Positions 12,480-25,160 of a stretch of DNA of 64,000 nucleotides are shown here, piece by piece (position 1 is the first letter of the stretch; every line of letters begins with the position of its first letter). Below the pieces are notes generated by a model. That model did no database searches. It saw only the letters and a program-made list of their open reading frames with translations, and had not been told where the DNA came from. Made by a program: the position numbers and the translations under genes. The stretch is from positions 434,001 through 498,000 of the forward strand of contig JASPKZ010004571.1 of NCBI GenBank assembly GCA_030220185.1. The letters run 5' to 3'. The stretch comes from Diploptera punctata. Its lineage: Eukaryota; Arthropoda; Insecta; Blattodea; Blaberidae.

Positions 12480-13880
12480 GCCCGACGTGACGCGAATTCG
12501 CGTTTCGCTCGGCGTGATGCTGGTTTAGCATGGAGCGCATACGCTACAGCGCATATGTTTATGGAATTGTCGCCAGATGGCACCACATATATGGAAAATC
12601 AAAATGACCAACGTTCATAATAAATTTCCAAATGTGTTTACAAAAACTAATGTATACAAACCTGTCCCTGCATAACCTAATGAAATAAATTACATACATA
12701 CTATTTAGTAAACTATAAACTAATCTGATGTACACTAAACTGACCCATCGAAACCTAACAAAATGAAGTGATTGAACATTTATTTCTTAAAATATGGTTT
12801 GGAATTAAATGCAAATGTTCGTCATTCACACATATGTCCTGTCATCTGGTGGATTTAATTTTATGAGCGTTCACGTATGCCAACTTCAATTCTAATAAAG
12901 AACTTTGAAAATAAATTGAGAGGAAAAGTCATAATTTGTCTACATAGATAAACATATTAAAATTCTTCATAAAAAAAGTTTCACGTGTCGTTGCAAAAAG
13001 ATTAAAATAGTTCGAAATATGAATAAAGACAGAAAAAGTACCTAGAGCATGAATGTTGTATGGAAAATTATAGAATAAATGATTCTTTTGTTCTTAAATA
13101 AACATATGGTTGATGAATATACCAAATTTTAGAATACTTCAGATTTTCGCCTGAGCAGTTTTATCAGGTTTTGAATTTAATAGAAGACGAAATTTATGCA
13201 CATCCATGATATCCCCGAGATACAATATTTACAACTTTTATTTATCTCTTGACTAAGTTCAAGCCACAATAACTTTTCTCTACATCTCTGTACTCCTTCA
13301 TGCTCATATTGTATAAAAATGGTATAAAACATGTATAGAACTCGATGATTTGCAACAAAACTATCTAACTTTCGTCGTTAAAATTGGAAAGTTATAAAAC
13401 AAGTACTGTATTTCCGACATTTTGTTATAAAATCTTAGTTTGTTTTTAGCAATTACACCAATTAGTACGGGTAATATCTTCTATATTCTTTGTTTGCGCT
13501 GGCAAATTGCGTCTTGGATTCAAAAGATTCCAAAACACGACGCGACATGTCAGCGCAAATTTTTTTGCGCCAGCAATTTGCGTTGTAGATAAACCACATC
13601 CATTTAAATACATGGGGAGCAATTTTTGCGCTGGCGCGTTGCGTCGTAGATAAACCACAGCATAAGAGAGGCGAGTACAGTTGTCTCGTTCTACAAATTT
13701 CTCGTAAAGTTAAACCAGAGAGATTATAGTTGACTTCTAAAGAGGAAGGCATTTGCTTCTCGACTGGCAAAATGATCTCAGCTAGGTGAGATGAAGATTC
13801 AGCTAACTTCCGACAAGCCAGCGTATCATCATCGGCCTTACAGGCTTTTCTTCGCAGAGGGAGAAAGTGTATGGGGAAAG
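12480..13880. other. Spacer with a GCG-rich short repeat, otherwise unrecognised
   Basis: A motif GCGC(C/T)(A/G)GC... followed by GTAGATAAACCACA appears twice (13567-13600, 13630-13660) in an otherwise AT-rich stretch. No gene seen. Confidence 0.4.
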
Positions 13881-14690
13881 TGAGAGGGCTGTTAGCGAAC
13901 GGGGCTATTCGCGAATCTAAATCTAAGTATGCGAGTCGTATACTTCTGATTCCTAAAAAATTGGAGACGTTCGGATAGGCTGCTTCTTCAGAGTCAACTG
14001 GATATGGAGAAGGACAGGTATCCGATTCCTCTAGTGATAGAGCAGGTAAGTGCTACTTCACAACTCTGGATTTGGCGCAGGGTTTTATCACAAAGTCACA
14101 AATGCATCCTGCCTCAGTTCAAAAAGCAGCTTTTGTTATTCCAGATGACCACTATGAATATCTGAGGATCTCCTTTTGGTTGACCAATGCCCCAGCGGTG
14201 TTTCAGCAGGCAACTAACAAAATATATTTATCCTCGCTGGAATGTTTTCTCGGTGGATTATCGTGAGGGTGTTTTCAATTGTGTTCATTCGATGACCTGC
14301 GTTAATGAGATGTTTAGCATAGTTGAGGACGACGGCACCTACAATTGAGCTCAATAAAGTAAACACAGAGCAATGGAGAACCTGACCAGGGCAGAAAGCG
14401 TGCTATGACAAAGACGCAAGGTCCCAACCAAGTATAAGGTAGATGACTTGGTGTTGTGGCAAGAGACAAATAAGTGTTCTAGCGAAAAGTGGGAAAATCG
14501 CAAGTTACTGAACTAGTATGTCGGTCCCTATATGGTTTCCAAGGTGTTGGAGAATGGCTAATACCAGATGAGTACAATGAAGGAAATGTAAGGATACCGG
14601 AACTTCACGGCGACAGTGACTGTGGACTCTCTCAGGCTCCTGATGATGAGCAAATAAACTGTGATGGTGAAAGCAATGTGGCATTGTAGA
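13880..14690 (+). pseudogene. Ty3/gypsy-type LTR retrotransposon pol relic
   Basis: Broken pieces in the expected order. First is an RT entry segment (frame with NGAIRES..., YASRIL-IPKK), then YFTTLDLAQGF and KAAFVIPDDHYEYLRI and LTNAPAVFQ (RT motifs 2-4, 14050-14210). After a large deletion comes an integrase C-terminal-like piece, RRKVPTKYKVDDLVLWQETN (14405-14470), and YVGPYMVSKVLENG. The YxDD segment, RNase H and integrase core are missing and frames shift. No LTRs could be paired. Confidence 0.75.
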
Positions 14691-14699
14691 TCAACAGAC

Positions 14700-15717
14700 C
14701 TGCTTGAGAGTTAAGTAAATAATGAGGGCATTCATTTTTGCAGAATACCTGAGTGTTAGTCGTGCTGTTAACAGGCACCAGGGAGTAGCTCAGAGACATG
14801 TCACCTGGCAAGAGATGGCACCCCGAGTCCCAGTAAATGCATGAATCTGCCCACTAGATGGCAGATGAGGGATTGACATTACTGGAGGAAGCAACTGGCG
14901 ATGGGAAGCCATCTTGAAGGGCACTCTGGTTTTTGCAGTGGAAGAAGGAGGCTGACTGGAAGAATCTGCTAACAGTATATTCCTCTTGTGCAACCTTGTG
15001 TTTTTTTAGAAGCTTTGCTAACAACATACAGGCTTTCTAAACAAATGTGCCATAACCATCTGAATTTGTTATGTCTGTGGCACCCGCTATATTTAGGGGA
15101 TGTACATCTGCTCTATACAGTGAGCTGCCATTCCTGGATTCTGGCTTCAATATCTGTGCTTTTGCATTTTATTGCAGATATTTTTTGGGAACAGCCTTGG
15201 TACATCACAACACTTCCCTAGAAGTAATTTGAAGATAGTTTTGGCATGCAATGGTTGACAGTTCCCTTATTAGTAAGTAAATGTAAGAAAAACCCTAACA
15301 AATAAATCAAACTCTATTCATAACATAACTTCATCTATTAATATTTTACTATTTTTGAGTGTACCGAAATCACTTTTTCGGTATGTGAAAACTACGTAAT
15401 AAGTACGTCATCGTGTCTTCCTTCTACAGTGATGTTATAGAACAGTGCCAAATTCCTGTCTTCGTTGTCCTCTCTCCTACATACCCCCCCCTTCCTCCTT
15501 TATGCGCTGCATGTGACTGCGCACCTTCCCCTCGATATCAAAAGCCTCAAGTAAGCTGTGCAAGTTAGTATCTGGGTCATCATCAACTTTGGGATCGTCG
15601 TGGTCAGGTCGACTGTAGCTCGAGGGAGCTTTTTGGTTTCATCAGTCCCACAAGCCAGGGTAGGGCAAGCAGGACTGTGAACCCTAGCCCTTGGCTGGAC
15701 TGGATTGTGTGCGTGTA
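14700..15717. other. Unassigned sequence after the gypsy relic
   Basis: May include the 3' end of the retrotransposon, but no direct repeat partner is visible, so no LTR call is made. Confidence 0.3.
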
Positions 15718-15945
15718 TACTTACTCACTGGCACTATTGAACCCGTAGGTTCATGGCCGCGCGGACATAAGCTCTCCATACATCCCTATCCTGAGCTAAT
15801 GCTTTCCAATCATTCCCTGTATAATCTACTTCCCTCAAATCATAGTTAATGTTATTCTCCTACCTCATTCTTGGTCTACCAACTGGGCGTTTTCCCTCTG
15901 GTTTTCCTACAAGTTTCCATGCACATCTTTCATTCCCCATGCGTT
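15718..15945 (-). pseudogene. LINE 3' fragment, same family as 55035-56290
   Basis: The minus strand matches the 3' end of the LINE at 55064 onward nearly base for base (PVGRPRMR-type block, then YTGNDWKALAQDRD, then AYVRAAMNL). It is 5'-truncated in a TGTG tract. From 15950 to 16910 nothing else is recognised. Confidence 0.85.
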
Positions 15946-17587
15946 GTGTGTGTGTGTATGTATGTATGAATATTATTATTATTATTGACCTTTTGAATTA
16001 CTGATGACCAAGTTTGTTAATTTATTCATATCTTTTTTTTTTCAATGGTCAAGAAGTTAAATTTTTGTTAAATTATTTGTATTTCAATTATCTGACTCAT
16101 GATTCTCATTAAAAATTACCTTTTTTTTTAGTTAACTTATGTTTACTAATTGTTAGCCAGTCATGTTTCATATTGATATATGTTCAAAAGCTTTCTCAAG
16201 CCAAATTAATCCCCTTTTTTCCTTCTAGCTTCCACGATTATAATACTATATGTTAAATAATTTACAAAAGAAAGGTGGATTAATCTTTGCTTTCTATGGG
16301 CCCGGGCAAAGGAATGTCGATATAGTCACTGAAAACTTTCAAACTCAATGTAATAAAAAGGTAGGATCGCACGGCGCATGAGAATTGAATAGTTGCCCCA
16401 AAAAGAGATAAACTCTCAAAAATTTGAAAGTTCAGTTTTCACTGGATTAGTGTTAAATCTGGAGAATATCATGACATAGTGCACGTAAAACTATTCCTGC
16501 TCTCTTCCAGACCAGTTTTATTTATTCTTAAAAGTTGGCATTCAAGTGAATAGTGATCTATATGTAACAAAATGGCAGAAGAAGTTAGTAATGAGTAGCA
16601 CTTTATGGGTTAGATCTGTTTTCGGGGCAACTATTCAATAGTGTTAGGATATAGTATTAAAATGATTGGATACTACCTTACATATTCAAAGATATTTATT
16701 ACATAAATATTTTGATATATTTGTATGTATTTAATGAGAAAGTATGCATATTCTGCTGAAAATTTATTACTTTCAAAACAGATATATACTATTTTTTTTT
16801 ACATACCTTTTATTTTGTAGCTACCATATTCATAATTATGTCTTTTTTTAAATTTACTTGGTTTGTAAAACTTTAATATTGATGTATAACAAAATTTTGA
16901 TCATATACAAGGGTTGGATAAAAAGTCATGACAGCAGTGCTGTAACATAAACACGGTGATGTGGAGAGCTGCCATGTATGTTGACAAAACAAGGGATTGT
17001 TAAACGAGTTTGTGCAGCGAGCAGGGACAGTACTCAGTCAATATACTTGCAGTGTGTAGAACACTGAACTTCATAGCAATATTGCAAGCGCCCTAACATC
17101 ATGTTTACAAAGCTAGAGCAATGCTCCTAGATAAAAATTCAAGTGGCACAAGGTTGGAGTACGCAAAGATGTTTTCAGGGATTGCGTGAAGCATGTAGTG
17201 ATGCAGCATTGCCTAATCGTACAGCATTCCAATTAGATAGATGCTGTGAAGGATAACCCCATACAGGACAACCCCATGTGGAGGACAATATAGATCAACT
17301 CATTGCTTCCTTGTTGGATGTCGGTTGGCAATGGACTGCACGTGAGTTAGCAGCAGAAGTCAGAATATGCCACAAATCTGTGCTCCACATTCTTCATGAC
17401 ATTCTGGGTTACCATAAAATTGTAGCGCATTGGATACGCCATGATATTTCCGAGATGCAACAATGGCACCGCTTTGCAGTCGCACAGGATTTGCTGGGCC
17501 GGTACCAAAGGGAAGGAAACAACTCTCTTTGAAGAATCATTACCATAGACGAAACCTGGGCTCACTCATATGAACCAAACTTGAAAT

Positions 17588-18346
17588 TAATATTTAATTT
17601 TAGGAAGTGATATTTTGAGGTCATTTTAATTATATTATTTTTTTAGTCTGATCATCTTACCTCAATATTAATGTTGATTTGTTCTTGAACATGTTTCAAA
17701 ACAATTCTGTTTTATCATCAGCTTGTCCAGACTGGTTTTATTTATTTGCACAACCTGGATGTTGATGTCAGCTCCATCCTGTGGTTGGCCAAAGAACCTC
17801 TAAACAAGGTCACGCTCTGTCGGTATTTCAAAATTCATAACTCTAGTTTATGTTCTTCTGAACATAAATTTTTTCCCAAATAGTCAGCTCTTTTGTATTT
17901 TCTAACTGTTTTAATAATTTAGTGTTTGAATTTATATTATTTTATTCAGACCAAACATGAGCAGCAACTGCAGATTTTTCTATTTCCCCATTTTTAATAT
18001 TTCTTATGTGTTCTTTGGTTCTAATTTGTAGATTTATTTTTGTTTTTCCTAAATATATCTTTTCACAACCCATGCATTCAATTTGATATAATCCTCACTT
18101 TTTTTAATCAGTTTTTTTTTCATTTTTGTTGGTTTTTATTGGTTTATTTAAACTGTAGTTGTTTTTCGGTGCTAATTTAATATTAAACTTCTCAAATATC
18201 TTTTGGAATTTATTGTGTACCCAAGGGTGATGTGTGAATTTCCTATATTTTTTCATAGGTGGTTCTTCTTTTTCAAGAGTACTTCTGTTTATCATTTTTT
18301 TGTTTTTTTTTATACTTTTCTATCCTTTTATGTACTATTTTTTCAT
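17588..18346 (-). mobile_element. PLE-E 3' fragment inserted in the mariner transposase, 12-bp target duplication
   Basis: CAAACTTGAAAT is found at 17576-17587 and 18347-18358. The insert encodes on the minus strand degenerate PLE endonuclease sequence (with an IYLGKTKINL-like line near 18050 and a VAAHVWS-like line near 17960). It ends with a hammerhead-like core and GAG|GTAAGATG. It is 5'-truncated and a single arm, unlike most PLEs here. Confidence 0.88.
17685..17730 (-). ncRNA. Hammerhead-ribozyme-like motif, PLE-E
   Basis: Minus strand: CTGATGA (canonical), one T, stem II AAAACA/TGTTTT with GAAT loop, GAA, stem III ACATGT, then T. All catalytic core positions fit; stem I pairing is weak in this copy. 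Confidence 0.65.
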
Positions 18347-19734
18347 CAAACTTGAAATGCCAATCCAATGAATGGAAGCATCGTGGTTCTTTTTGTCCAA
18401 AGAAAGTGCACACTACACAGAGCACTGTGAAAGTGATGTTCATTGTGGAATATGACAGTGAAGGAGTAATACTGCACCATGCTGTACCACCAAGGGTTAA
18501 GGTAAAAACGCTGCCTAATACTGCAAGTTCCTGCAGCACCATCTTCGTCCAGCGACGATGACATCTGATGGTACAGCACCCCATCATCCTCCATGACAAT
18601 GTATGGAGCCACACCGCTGCTGCTGTTCAGGATTTCTTGCGCCGCTGGTAATGGGAGATTCTGAAACATCCACCTTACTCACCCAAAATGAGTTCCTGCG
18701 ATTACAATCTCTTCAGCAAAGTGAGAGACCCACTGTGAGGGAACCGGTACAATGCTAGAGGTGCAATTATCCATGCTGAAGGGTGGTCAATACAATACTG
18801 CACATCAACAGAAATAGATGCACAGATGGTGTACGATGTCTTCCGAACATTTGGCAAAAGGTGATAAATGGGGGTGATTATACTGAAGGTCTGTAAATAT
18901 AAGTACCTCTGTCAATAAACCCATTTCAGAATAAAAATATATATTTGTCATTACTTTTTATCCAGCCCTTGTAGATCTGCAGAAAGCATATGTCCTTCTG
19001 CTAATAAATGCTTGTGAAATTATTATGATGACATTCTTCAGGTGAACGGACACATACTGCTAATATAGACATATTTTCAAAGTTTTACTCCATAGAAGTT
19101 TCACATGAGTCACTCATCTAAGAGTATTATGAATTATCAATGCTAAATTTTTTAAGAGTTACTAATTTTAAAAATGACTGCTAGAACAAGTGAGTAATGT
19201 CAAAGAATACTACCCTTACAACACTGCTTATCTTTGACATCTTTAATGTTCAATATAATTTTTAATAACCAAATAATTTATGACAATGTCAAATGTACTG
19301 AAAATCCTATTCCTTTCTCTCTCCCTCTTCCTCTCTCTATGTTAATTTTAAAAGAATACACCCTATCAAGAAGCAAGAATTCATCACTTTGTAAACTTCA
19401 AATTAACATATCAACAGAACTTGCTGGCTCATAAAATGGAAGGTTCATATTTCTAGGCTCACTATAATAAATCTGAGCTAAGTTCCAATTGTAATGTAAA
19501 CAAACCAGATGTATGACAGTATTTTCATTGGTCGAATGATGGCATGTAACAAAATGTAGTTCACTAACACTCAAAATAAAGAAAATAAAAATAATAAAAA
19601 TGTATATTATCTTGCACATGTCTATATCATTTATATGGGAGAACCTTAAAATGTATAATCACAATTTTAATAGATTAAGTAAGCATTGTTTTATCCTTAT
19701 GCATGCACAATGTGGCAGAATATGTTGGAATTTG

Positions 19735-19949
19735 ATTCATTTCAAAATGGCCACATCTATAGAATTCCTAAAACATTGGAAAGGAAAGTATTGACAAGTA
19801 GAGGGAAACAAATTATTTTGAATCTTTTCAAGCAGTTTAGTGAAATATATCCCACAAATTCTATTGAGGATGTGGTGAAAATAACAGTAGAATTTACAGG
19901 TGAATTAGAATGGAGCATAAATTCTGCTCATAATGAAATTGTAAATTAA
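19735..19949 (+). pseudogene. Possible transposase N-terminal helix-turn-helix fragment
   Basis: An open stretch with SRGKQIILNLFKQFSEIYPT and SIEDVVKITVEFTGELEWSI resembles the helix-turn-helix start of arthropod DDE-transposon proteins of the form 'KGKQIILNVYK...T-G-S..TVYR'. There are no catalytic parts and no terminal repeats. The surroundings (18980-20498) are otherwise unassigned. Confidence 0.35.
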
Positions 19950-20570
19950 GGATACCTATTGACATAATGGAAAAAGCATAAAAAATCTGATTATGTAGGC
20001 CAATATATATTTTTTTTTTGTCATGAATAAATAAGAAATGGAAGAAGTTCCTAATTATTGATACCATCTTATCTTGAATTCAGTTTTATTTACCGTAAAA
20101 TATGATGATGCTTAGACTGTTTCTATCATTGACAGTTCCAGATACAATTCAGTCATATGGCAGTTAAAAGTAGTACCAGGGTTCCCCCAATAGAAGGAGT
20201 AGGCAGCGTAAACCTCATCAAAGTTTGTTTACAGTTGGAACTTAGTTTGGAATTAGTATAGGATCAGAGCTCCGCAATAGAAGCTATTTCTTTATGTTTG
20301 TGACTAGATATGCTAGTTTAATTATTTTTTGTGAAAGTTACATCAGGTATTCTACACCATTCACAAAATTGGTCAATATCTTACAAATTATCACAATCTC
20401 TTAAAAAATCACAAGAATTTTTGAGTTTATAAACATTTTTTTATAATTTCTTAAAATATTTTTACTATTATGTAAAGGATTTTTCTGAATGAAGTATAAA
20501 ATATGTTCAGTATATTATATTATTTTTAATATTAAATTAAAAGATTCTTACCTCTCCTCACATTATTCTG

Positions 20571-22850
20571 TTAAGTAGATCGCGATTTCAGGCCTATAGC
20601 AGGCCCATCTTCAGTACACTGTTGTTGACCGGTGTTATGTCGCTCGGAAGAACCACTTCTTCTTCCCTCTGTTGGTGGACCGATGAACCTCTTGATAAGG
20701 TCAAAATTTGCGGGAACTTCGAAGTTCATAAGTTTTCCTTTGTTTTTCTGAATGTGGATCTTTTCCCAAACTGTAAGTTCCTTAGGTGTCTCTATTTGTT
20801 TAATTAGACTAGCTTTTGATTCAATTCGATGTTTTTCGTACCAAGCATGAGCAGCTACTGCTGACTTTTCCAATTCTCCATTTTTGACATTTCTAAGATG
20901 TTCCTTCACCCTTGTTTTCAAATTTCTTTTCGTTTTTCCTATATAAATTTTGTCACAATCTTTACATTTGATCTGATAAATTCCTGATTTATTTTCTTCT
21001 TCAATTTTTTCATTTTTGTTGGTTTTAATTATCCTATTAAGGCTGTATTCATTCTTAGGTGCTAATCTTATATTAAACTTTTTGAAAATTTTTTGAAATT
21101 TGTAGTGTTTCAATGGATGGTAAGTGAATTTCTTGAATTTTATTTTTTCTGTTGTTTTATCAGTGTGCTTTCATTAATTAATTTTTGTCTTTTGAATTTA
21201 TTTATTTCCTGTGTACCATGCTTTCATCATAACCATTATCTGTTGCCACATTAATTATGTATTCTTTTTCTCTTTTATAGTTTTCTGGGCTCATATGAAT
21301 ATTTACTAATCTGTATGCTAAGCTATTGAACACTGCCTCTTTGTGAGCAAAATGGTTGAAACCCGAAGCTTTAATATAGTTGTCTATATGAGTATTCTTT
21401 CTATATATTCCAAATTCTATCCTGTTTTCTTTGTTTCGTGTTAAATTAAGATCCAAAAATGGGATTTGTCTTTCATTCTCAGTTTCCATGGTGAATTTTA
21501 TCGTTCTACTCTGGATGTTCAAAAGCTTCAAAGCATCCTCAATTTGTTTCTGTTTGACAATAGCAATTACGTCATCAACGTATCTGGTCCAAAATTTGAA
21601 GATCAAAGGATGTCCTCTTGTTATTTTCTGCTCGAAACTTCCCATGTATAAATTGGCCAAAAAGGGTGAAAGAGGGTTTCCCATAGAAAGCCCAGAATTT
21701 TGTTTATAAAATTTACCATTATAGGTGAAAAACATCTGTTCAATGCATAATTTAGTAAGAATTATAAACTCCTTTATATTTTCTTTTTCTAATTTGTTTT
21801 GTTTAGCCATTGTTCCAAGATCTCAATGGTGGTTCCTCTAGGGACACTGGGAAACAATGAAATTACATCGAATGACACTAGTCTGTCTGTAGGTTCTAAT
21901 TGAATGTTTTCTAATTTTTGTACAAGTTGATATGAATTATCTATTGAGAGGTTATCAAATCCTTCCATTTTCTTGTACTCACTACATAACCATTTTGATA
22001 TTAGGTATGTAGGAGACCCTATATTGTTGATGATGGGCCTCATTTTGTCTCCACCCTTGTGTGTTTTTGGGAGACCATGCATTTGTGGATTTCTAGGGTT
22101 TGAAACCTTCAGCCTGAATTTTTCTTTTTTTGATAGAATTTTGTTTATTGTCTTCAAAGTGTTATCTACGTCTTTGATACTTTTGGGAAGTGGGTCAGAT
22201 TTTACTTCAATGTATTCTGTAGATGCCAAAACTTTGTCCATTCTATTTCTATAATCTTCTTTATCCATAATTACTAGCTGGTTGCCTTTGTCTGCTTTTG
22301 TGATAATTGTGTTTTTGTTGTTGATTTCTCTGATTATTTTCATGTTTCCCAGTCCTGTTTTGTTTCTAGGAATTTCCTTGATTTCTTCTATGATTTTTCC
22401 ACATTCATTCCTGATTAAAAATTTTCTTCTGTTTCCAAATCATCTATTATTACTTCGACGTCCGCTACATAATCTTCAATTTTGTTAGAATAGTTTACAC
22501 ATGTTTTAAGTCCTTTTTCTAAAATTCCCAATTCCCTCTGGTTGAAAGTTTTGGAAGACATGTTGATTACATTACTGCACCTTATTTCCTTAGTTTTAGT
22601 GGTGTTTTCTTTATTTAATCTTGGTTTTGATTTTAAATTTTCAATTTTCTTATTTTGTTTGATTACTTTTCTTTTAATGCTAATATTTAGTTTGTTGAAA
22701 AATTTTTCTTCTAATCGGTCCCAAAATACATTGCCAACATTCTTAGAGATTTTTAAGTGTAGGAAAAACAATTTTGTGTCCAAATTACTGATAGTTTCGA
22801 AATGTTTGTTTTTCTCCATTTTCAAAATTTTCTTCTCAACCGTCTTCTGT
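20571..22850 (-). pseudogene. PLE-A polyprotein: Penelope-type reverse transcriptase plus GIY-YIG endonuclease (left arm)
   Basis: Four overlapping frames form one protein of about 740 codons. 22850-22415 is a Lys-rich N-terminal region with coiled-coil-like character. 22343-21789 and 21810-21202 are RT: ITKADKGNQLVIMDK, LPKTHKGG, SFDVISLFPSVPR (motif A Asp), SGLSMGNPLSPFLANLYM (motif B), RYVDDVIAI (motif C) and PFLDLNLTR. 21113-20571 is the endonuclease with GIYQIKCKDCDKIYIGKTKR and AAHAW. This RT plus GIY-YIG order defines endonuclease-positive Penelope-like elements. Breaks are single-base shifts near 22410, 21800 and 21150; catalytic residues remain. Confidence 0.93.
20572..20622 (-). ncRNA. 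Hammerhead-ribozyme-like motif, PLE-A left arm
   Basis: Minus strand: CTGAAGA (20608-20614), T, stem II GGGCC/GGCCT with TGCTATA loop, GAA, stem III ATCGCGAT, then C (20578). Stem I begins with three pairs (GTA/TAC). The same core is in three other PLE-A arms. Confidence 0.65.
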
Positions 22851-22869
22851 TCGATGGCTCGAAAGAACA

Positions 22870-25160
22870 GAAGACGGTTGAGAAGAAAATTTTGAAAATG
22901 GAGAAAAACAAACATTTCGAAACTATCAGTAATTTGGACACAAAATTGTTTTTCCTACACTTAAAAATCTCTAAGAATGTTGGCAATGTATTTTGGGACC
23001 GATTAGAAGAAAAATTTTTCAACAAACTAAATATTAGCATTAAAAGAAAAGTAATCAAACAAAATAAGAAAATTGAAAATTTAAAATCAAAACCAAGATT
23101 AAATAAAGAAAACACCACTAAAACTAAGGAAATAAGGTGCAGTAATGTAATCAACATGTCTTCCAAAACTTTCAACCAGAGGGAATTGGGAATTTTAGAA
23201 AAAGGACTTAAAACATGTGTAAACTATTCTAACAAAATTGAAGATTATGTAGCGGACGTCGAAGTAATAATAGATGATTTGGAAACAGAAGAAAAATTTT
23301 TAATCAGGAATGAATGTGGAAAAATCATAGAAGAAATCAAGGAAATTCCTAGAAACAAAACAGGACTGGGAAACATGAAAATAATCAGAGAAATCAACAA
23401 CAAAAACACAATTATCACAAAAGCAGACAAAGGCAACCAGCTAGTAATTATGGATAAAGAAGATTATAGAAATAGAATGGACAAAGTTTTGGCATCTACA
23501 GAATACATTGAAGTAAAATCTGACCCACTTCCCAAAAGTATCAAAGACGTAGATAACACTTTGAAGACAATAAACAAAATTCTATCAAAAAAGAAAAATT
23601 CAGGCTGAAGGTTTCAAACCCTAGAAATCCACAAATGCATGGTCTCCCAAAAACACACAAGGGTGGAGACAAAATGAGGCCCATCATCAACAATATAGGG
23701 TCTCCTACATACCTAATATCAAAATGGTTATGTAGTGAGTACAAGAAAATGGAAGGATTTGATAACCTCTCAATAGATAATTCATATCAACTTGTACAAA
23801 AATTAGAAAACATTCAATTAGAACCTACAGACAGACTAGTGTCATTCGATTGTAATTTCATTGTTTCCCAGTGTCCCTAGAGGAACCACCATTGAGATCT
23901 TGGAACAATGGCTAAACAAAAACAAATTAGAAAAAAGAAAATATAAAGGAGTTTATAATTCTTACTAAATTATGCATTGAACAGATGTTTTTCACCTATA
24001 ATGGTAAATTTTATAAACAAAATTCTGGGCTTTCTATGGGAAACCCTCTTTCACCCTTTTTGGCCAATTTATACATGGGAAGTTTCGAGCAGAAAATAAC
24101 AAGAGGACATCCTTTGATCTTCAAATTTTGGACCAGATACGTTGATGACGTAATTGCTATTGTCAAACAGAAACAAATTGAGGATGCTTTGAAGCTTTTG
24201 AACATCCAGAGTAGAACGATAAAATTCACCATGGAAACTGAGATTGAAAGACAAATCCCATTTTTGGATCTTAATTTAACACGAAACAAAGAAAAACAGG
24301 ATAGAATTTGGAATATATAGAAAGAATACTCATATAGACAACTATATTAAAGCTTCGGGTTTCAACCATTTTGCTCACAAAGAGGCAGTGTTCAATAGCT
24401 TAGCATACAGATTAGTAAATATTCCTATGAGCCCAGAAAACTATAAAAGAGAAAAAGAATACATAATTAATGTGGCAACAGATAATGGTTATGATGAAAG
24501 CATGGTACACAAGAAAATAAATAAATTCAAAAGACAAAAATTAATTAATGAAAGCACACTGATAAAACAAACAGAAAAATTAAAATTCAAGAAATTCACT
24601 TACCATCCATTGAAACACTACAAATTTCAAAAAATTTTCAAAAAGTTGAATATAAGATTAGCACCTAAGAATGAATACAGCCTTAATAGGATAATTAAAA
24701 CCAACAAAAATGAAAAAATTGAAGAAGAAAAATAAATCAGGAATTTATCAGATCAAATGTAAAGATTGTGACAAAATTTATATAGGAAAAACGAAAAGAA
24801 ATTTGAAAACAAGGGTGAAGGAACATCTTAGAAATGTCAAAAATGGAGAATTGGAAAAGTCAGCAGTAGCTGCTCATGCTTGGTACGAAAAACATCGAAT
24901 TGAATCAAAAGTTAGTCTAATTAAACAAATAGAGACACCTAAGGAACTTACAGTTTGGGAAAAGATCCACATTCAGAAAAACAAAGGAAAAACTTATGAA
25001 CTTCGAAGTTCCCGCAAATTTTGACCTTATCAAGAGGTTCATCGGTCCACCAACAGAGGGAAGAAGAAGTGGTTCTTCCGAGCGACATAACACCGGTCAA
25101 CAACAGTGTACTGAAGATGGGCCTGCTATAGGCCTGAAATCGCGATCTACTTAACAGAAT
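22870..25160 (+). pseudogene. PLE-A reverse transcriptase plus GIY-YIG endonuclease (right arm)
   Basis: Same domains as the left arm in five frames: 22870-23608 (N-terminal and first RT block), 23635-23880, 23985-24320 (NSGLSMGNPLSP and RYVDDVIAI), 24388-24735 and 24710-25024 (GIYQIKC, YIGKTKR, AAHAWYEKH). Breaks fall at an A-run near 23595, a T insertion near 23850, and A insertions near 24296 and 24730. Most sites are intact in the left arm, so the two arms between them retain an undamaged reading at nearly every position. No other function is suggested. Confidence 0.92.
25103..25155 (+). ncRNA. Hammerhead-ribozyme-like motif, PLE-A right arm
   Basis: CTGAAGA at 25111-25117, T, stem II GGGCC/GGCCT, GAA at 25136-25138, ATCGCGAT at 25139-25146, cleavage-position C at 25147. 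The core is identical to the left arm. Confidence 0.65.

Larger units (their letters stand above)
16918..18971 (+). mobile_element. mariner element with TA target sites, split by a PLE
   Basis: The ends are complementary: CAAGGGTTGGATAAAAAGT at the left and ACTTTTTATCCAGCCCTTG at the right, flanked by TA (16916-16917, 18972-18973). Inside are mariner transposase pieces: WTARELAAEVRICHKSVL and LGYHKIVAHWI, then IDETWAHSYEPNLK carrying the first catalytic Asp, then after the insertion STVKVMFIVEYDSEGVILHH. Several frameshifts make it a relic. Removing the 17588-18346 insertion gives an element of about 1.28 kb, the normal mariner size. Confidence 0.92.
20529..22852 (-). mobile_element. PLE-A, left arm of inverted dimer (nearly full length)
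   Basis: About 2.3 kb on the minus strand, mirrored by 22865-25249 across a 12-bp spacer (22853-22864). It runs from a coding start near 22820 to a hammerhead-like core and GAGAG|GTAAGA at 20540-20620. It lacks the last ~40 nt (the ACCTCAC...TTCCTATAT end) seen in the right arm. Arm-to-arm differences are mostly single-base homopolymer changes. Confidence 0.92.

Noticed and set aside
12470..12560. CpG-rich patch as a promoter or CpG island
   Set aside because: Under 100 bp, with no open frame or transcript signal nearby; more likely a fragment of an unknown repeat.
14700..15717. LTR of the gypsy relic
   Set aside because: No second copy upstream of 13880 and no TG...CA pair could be recognised.
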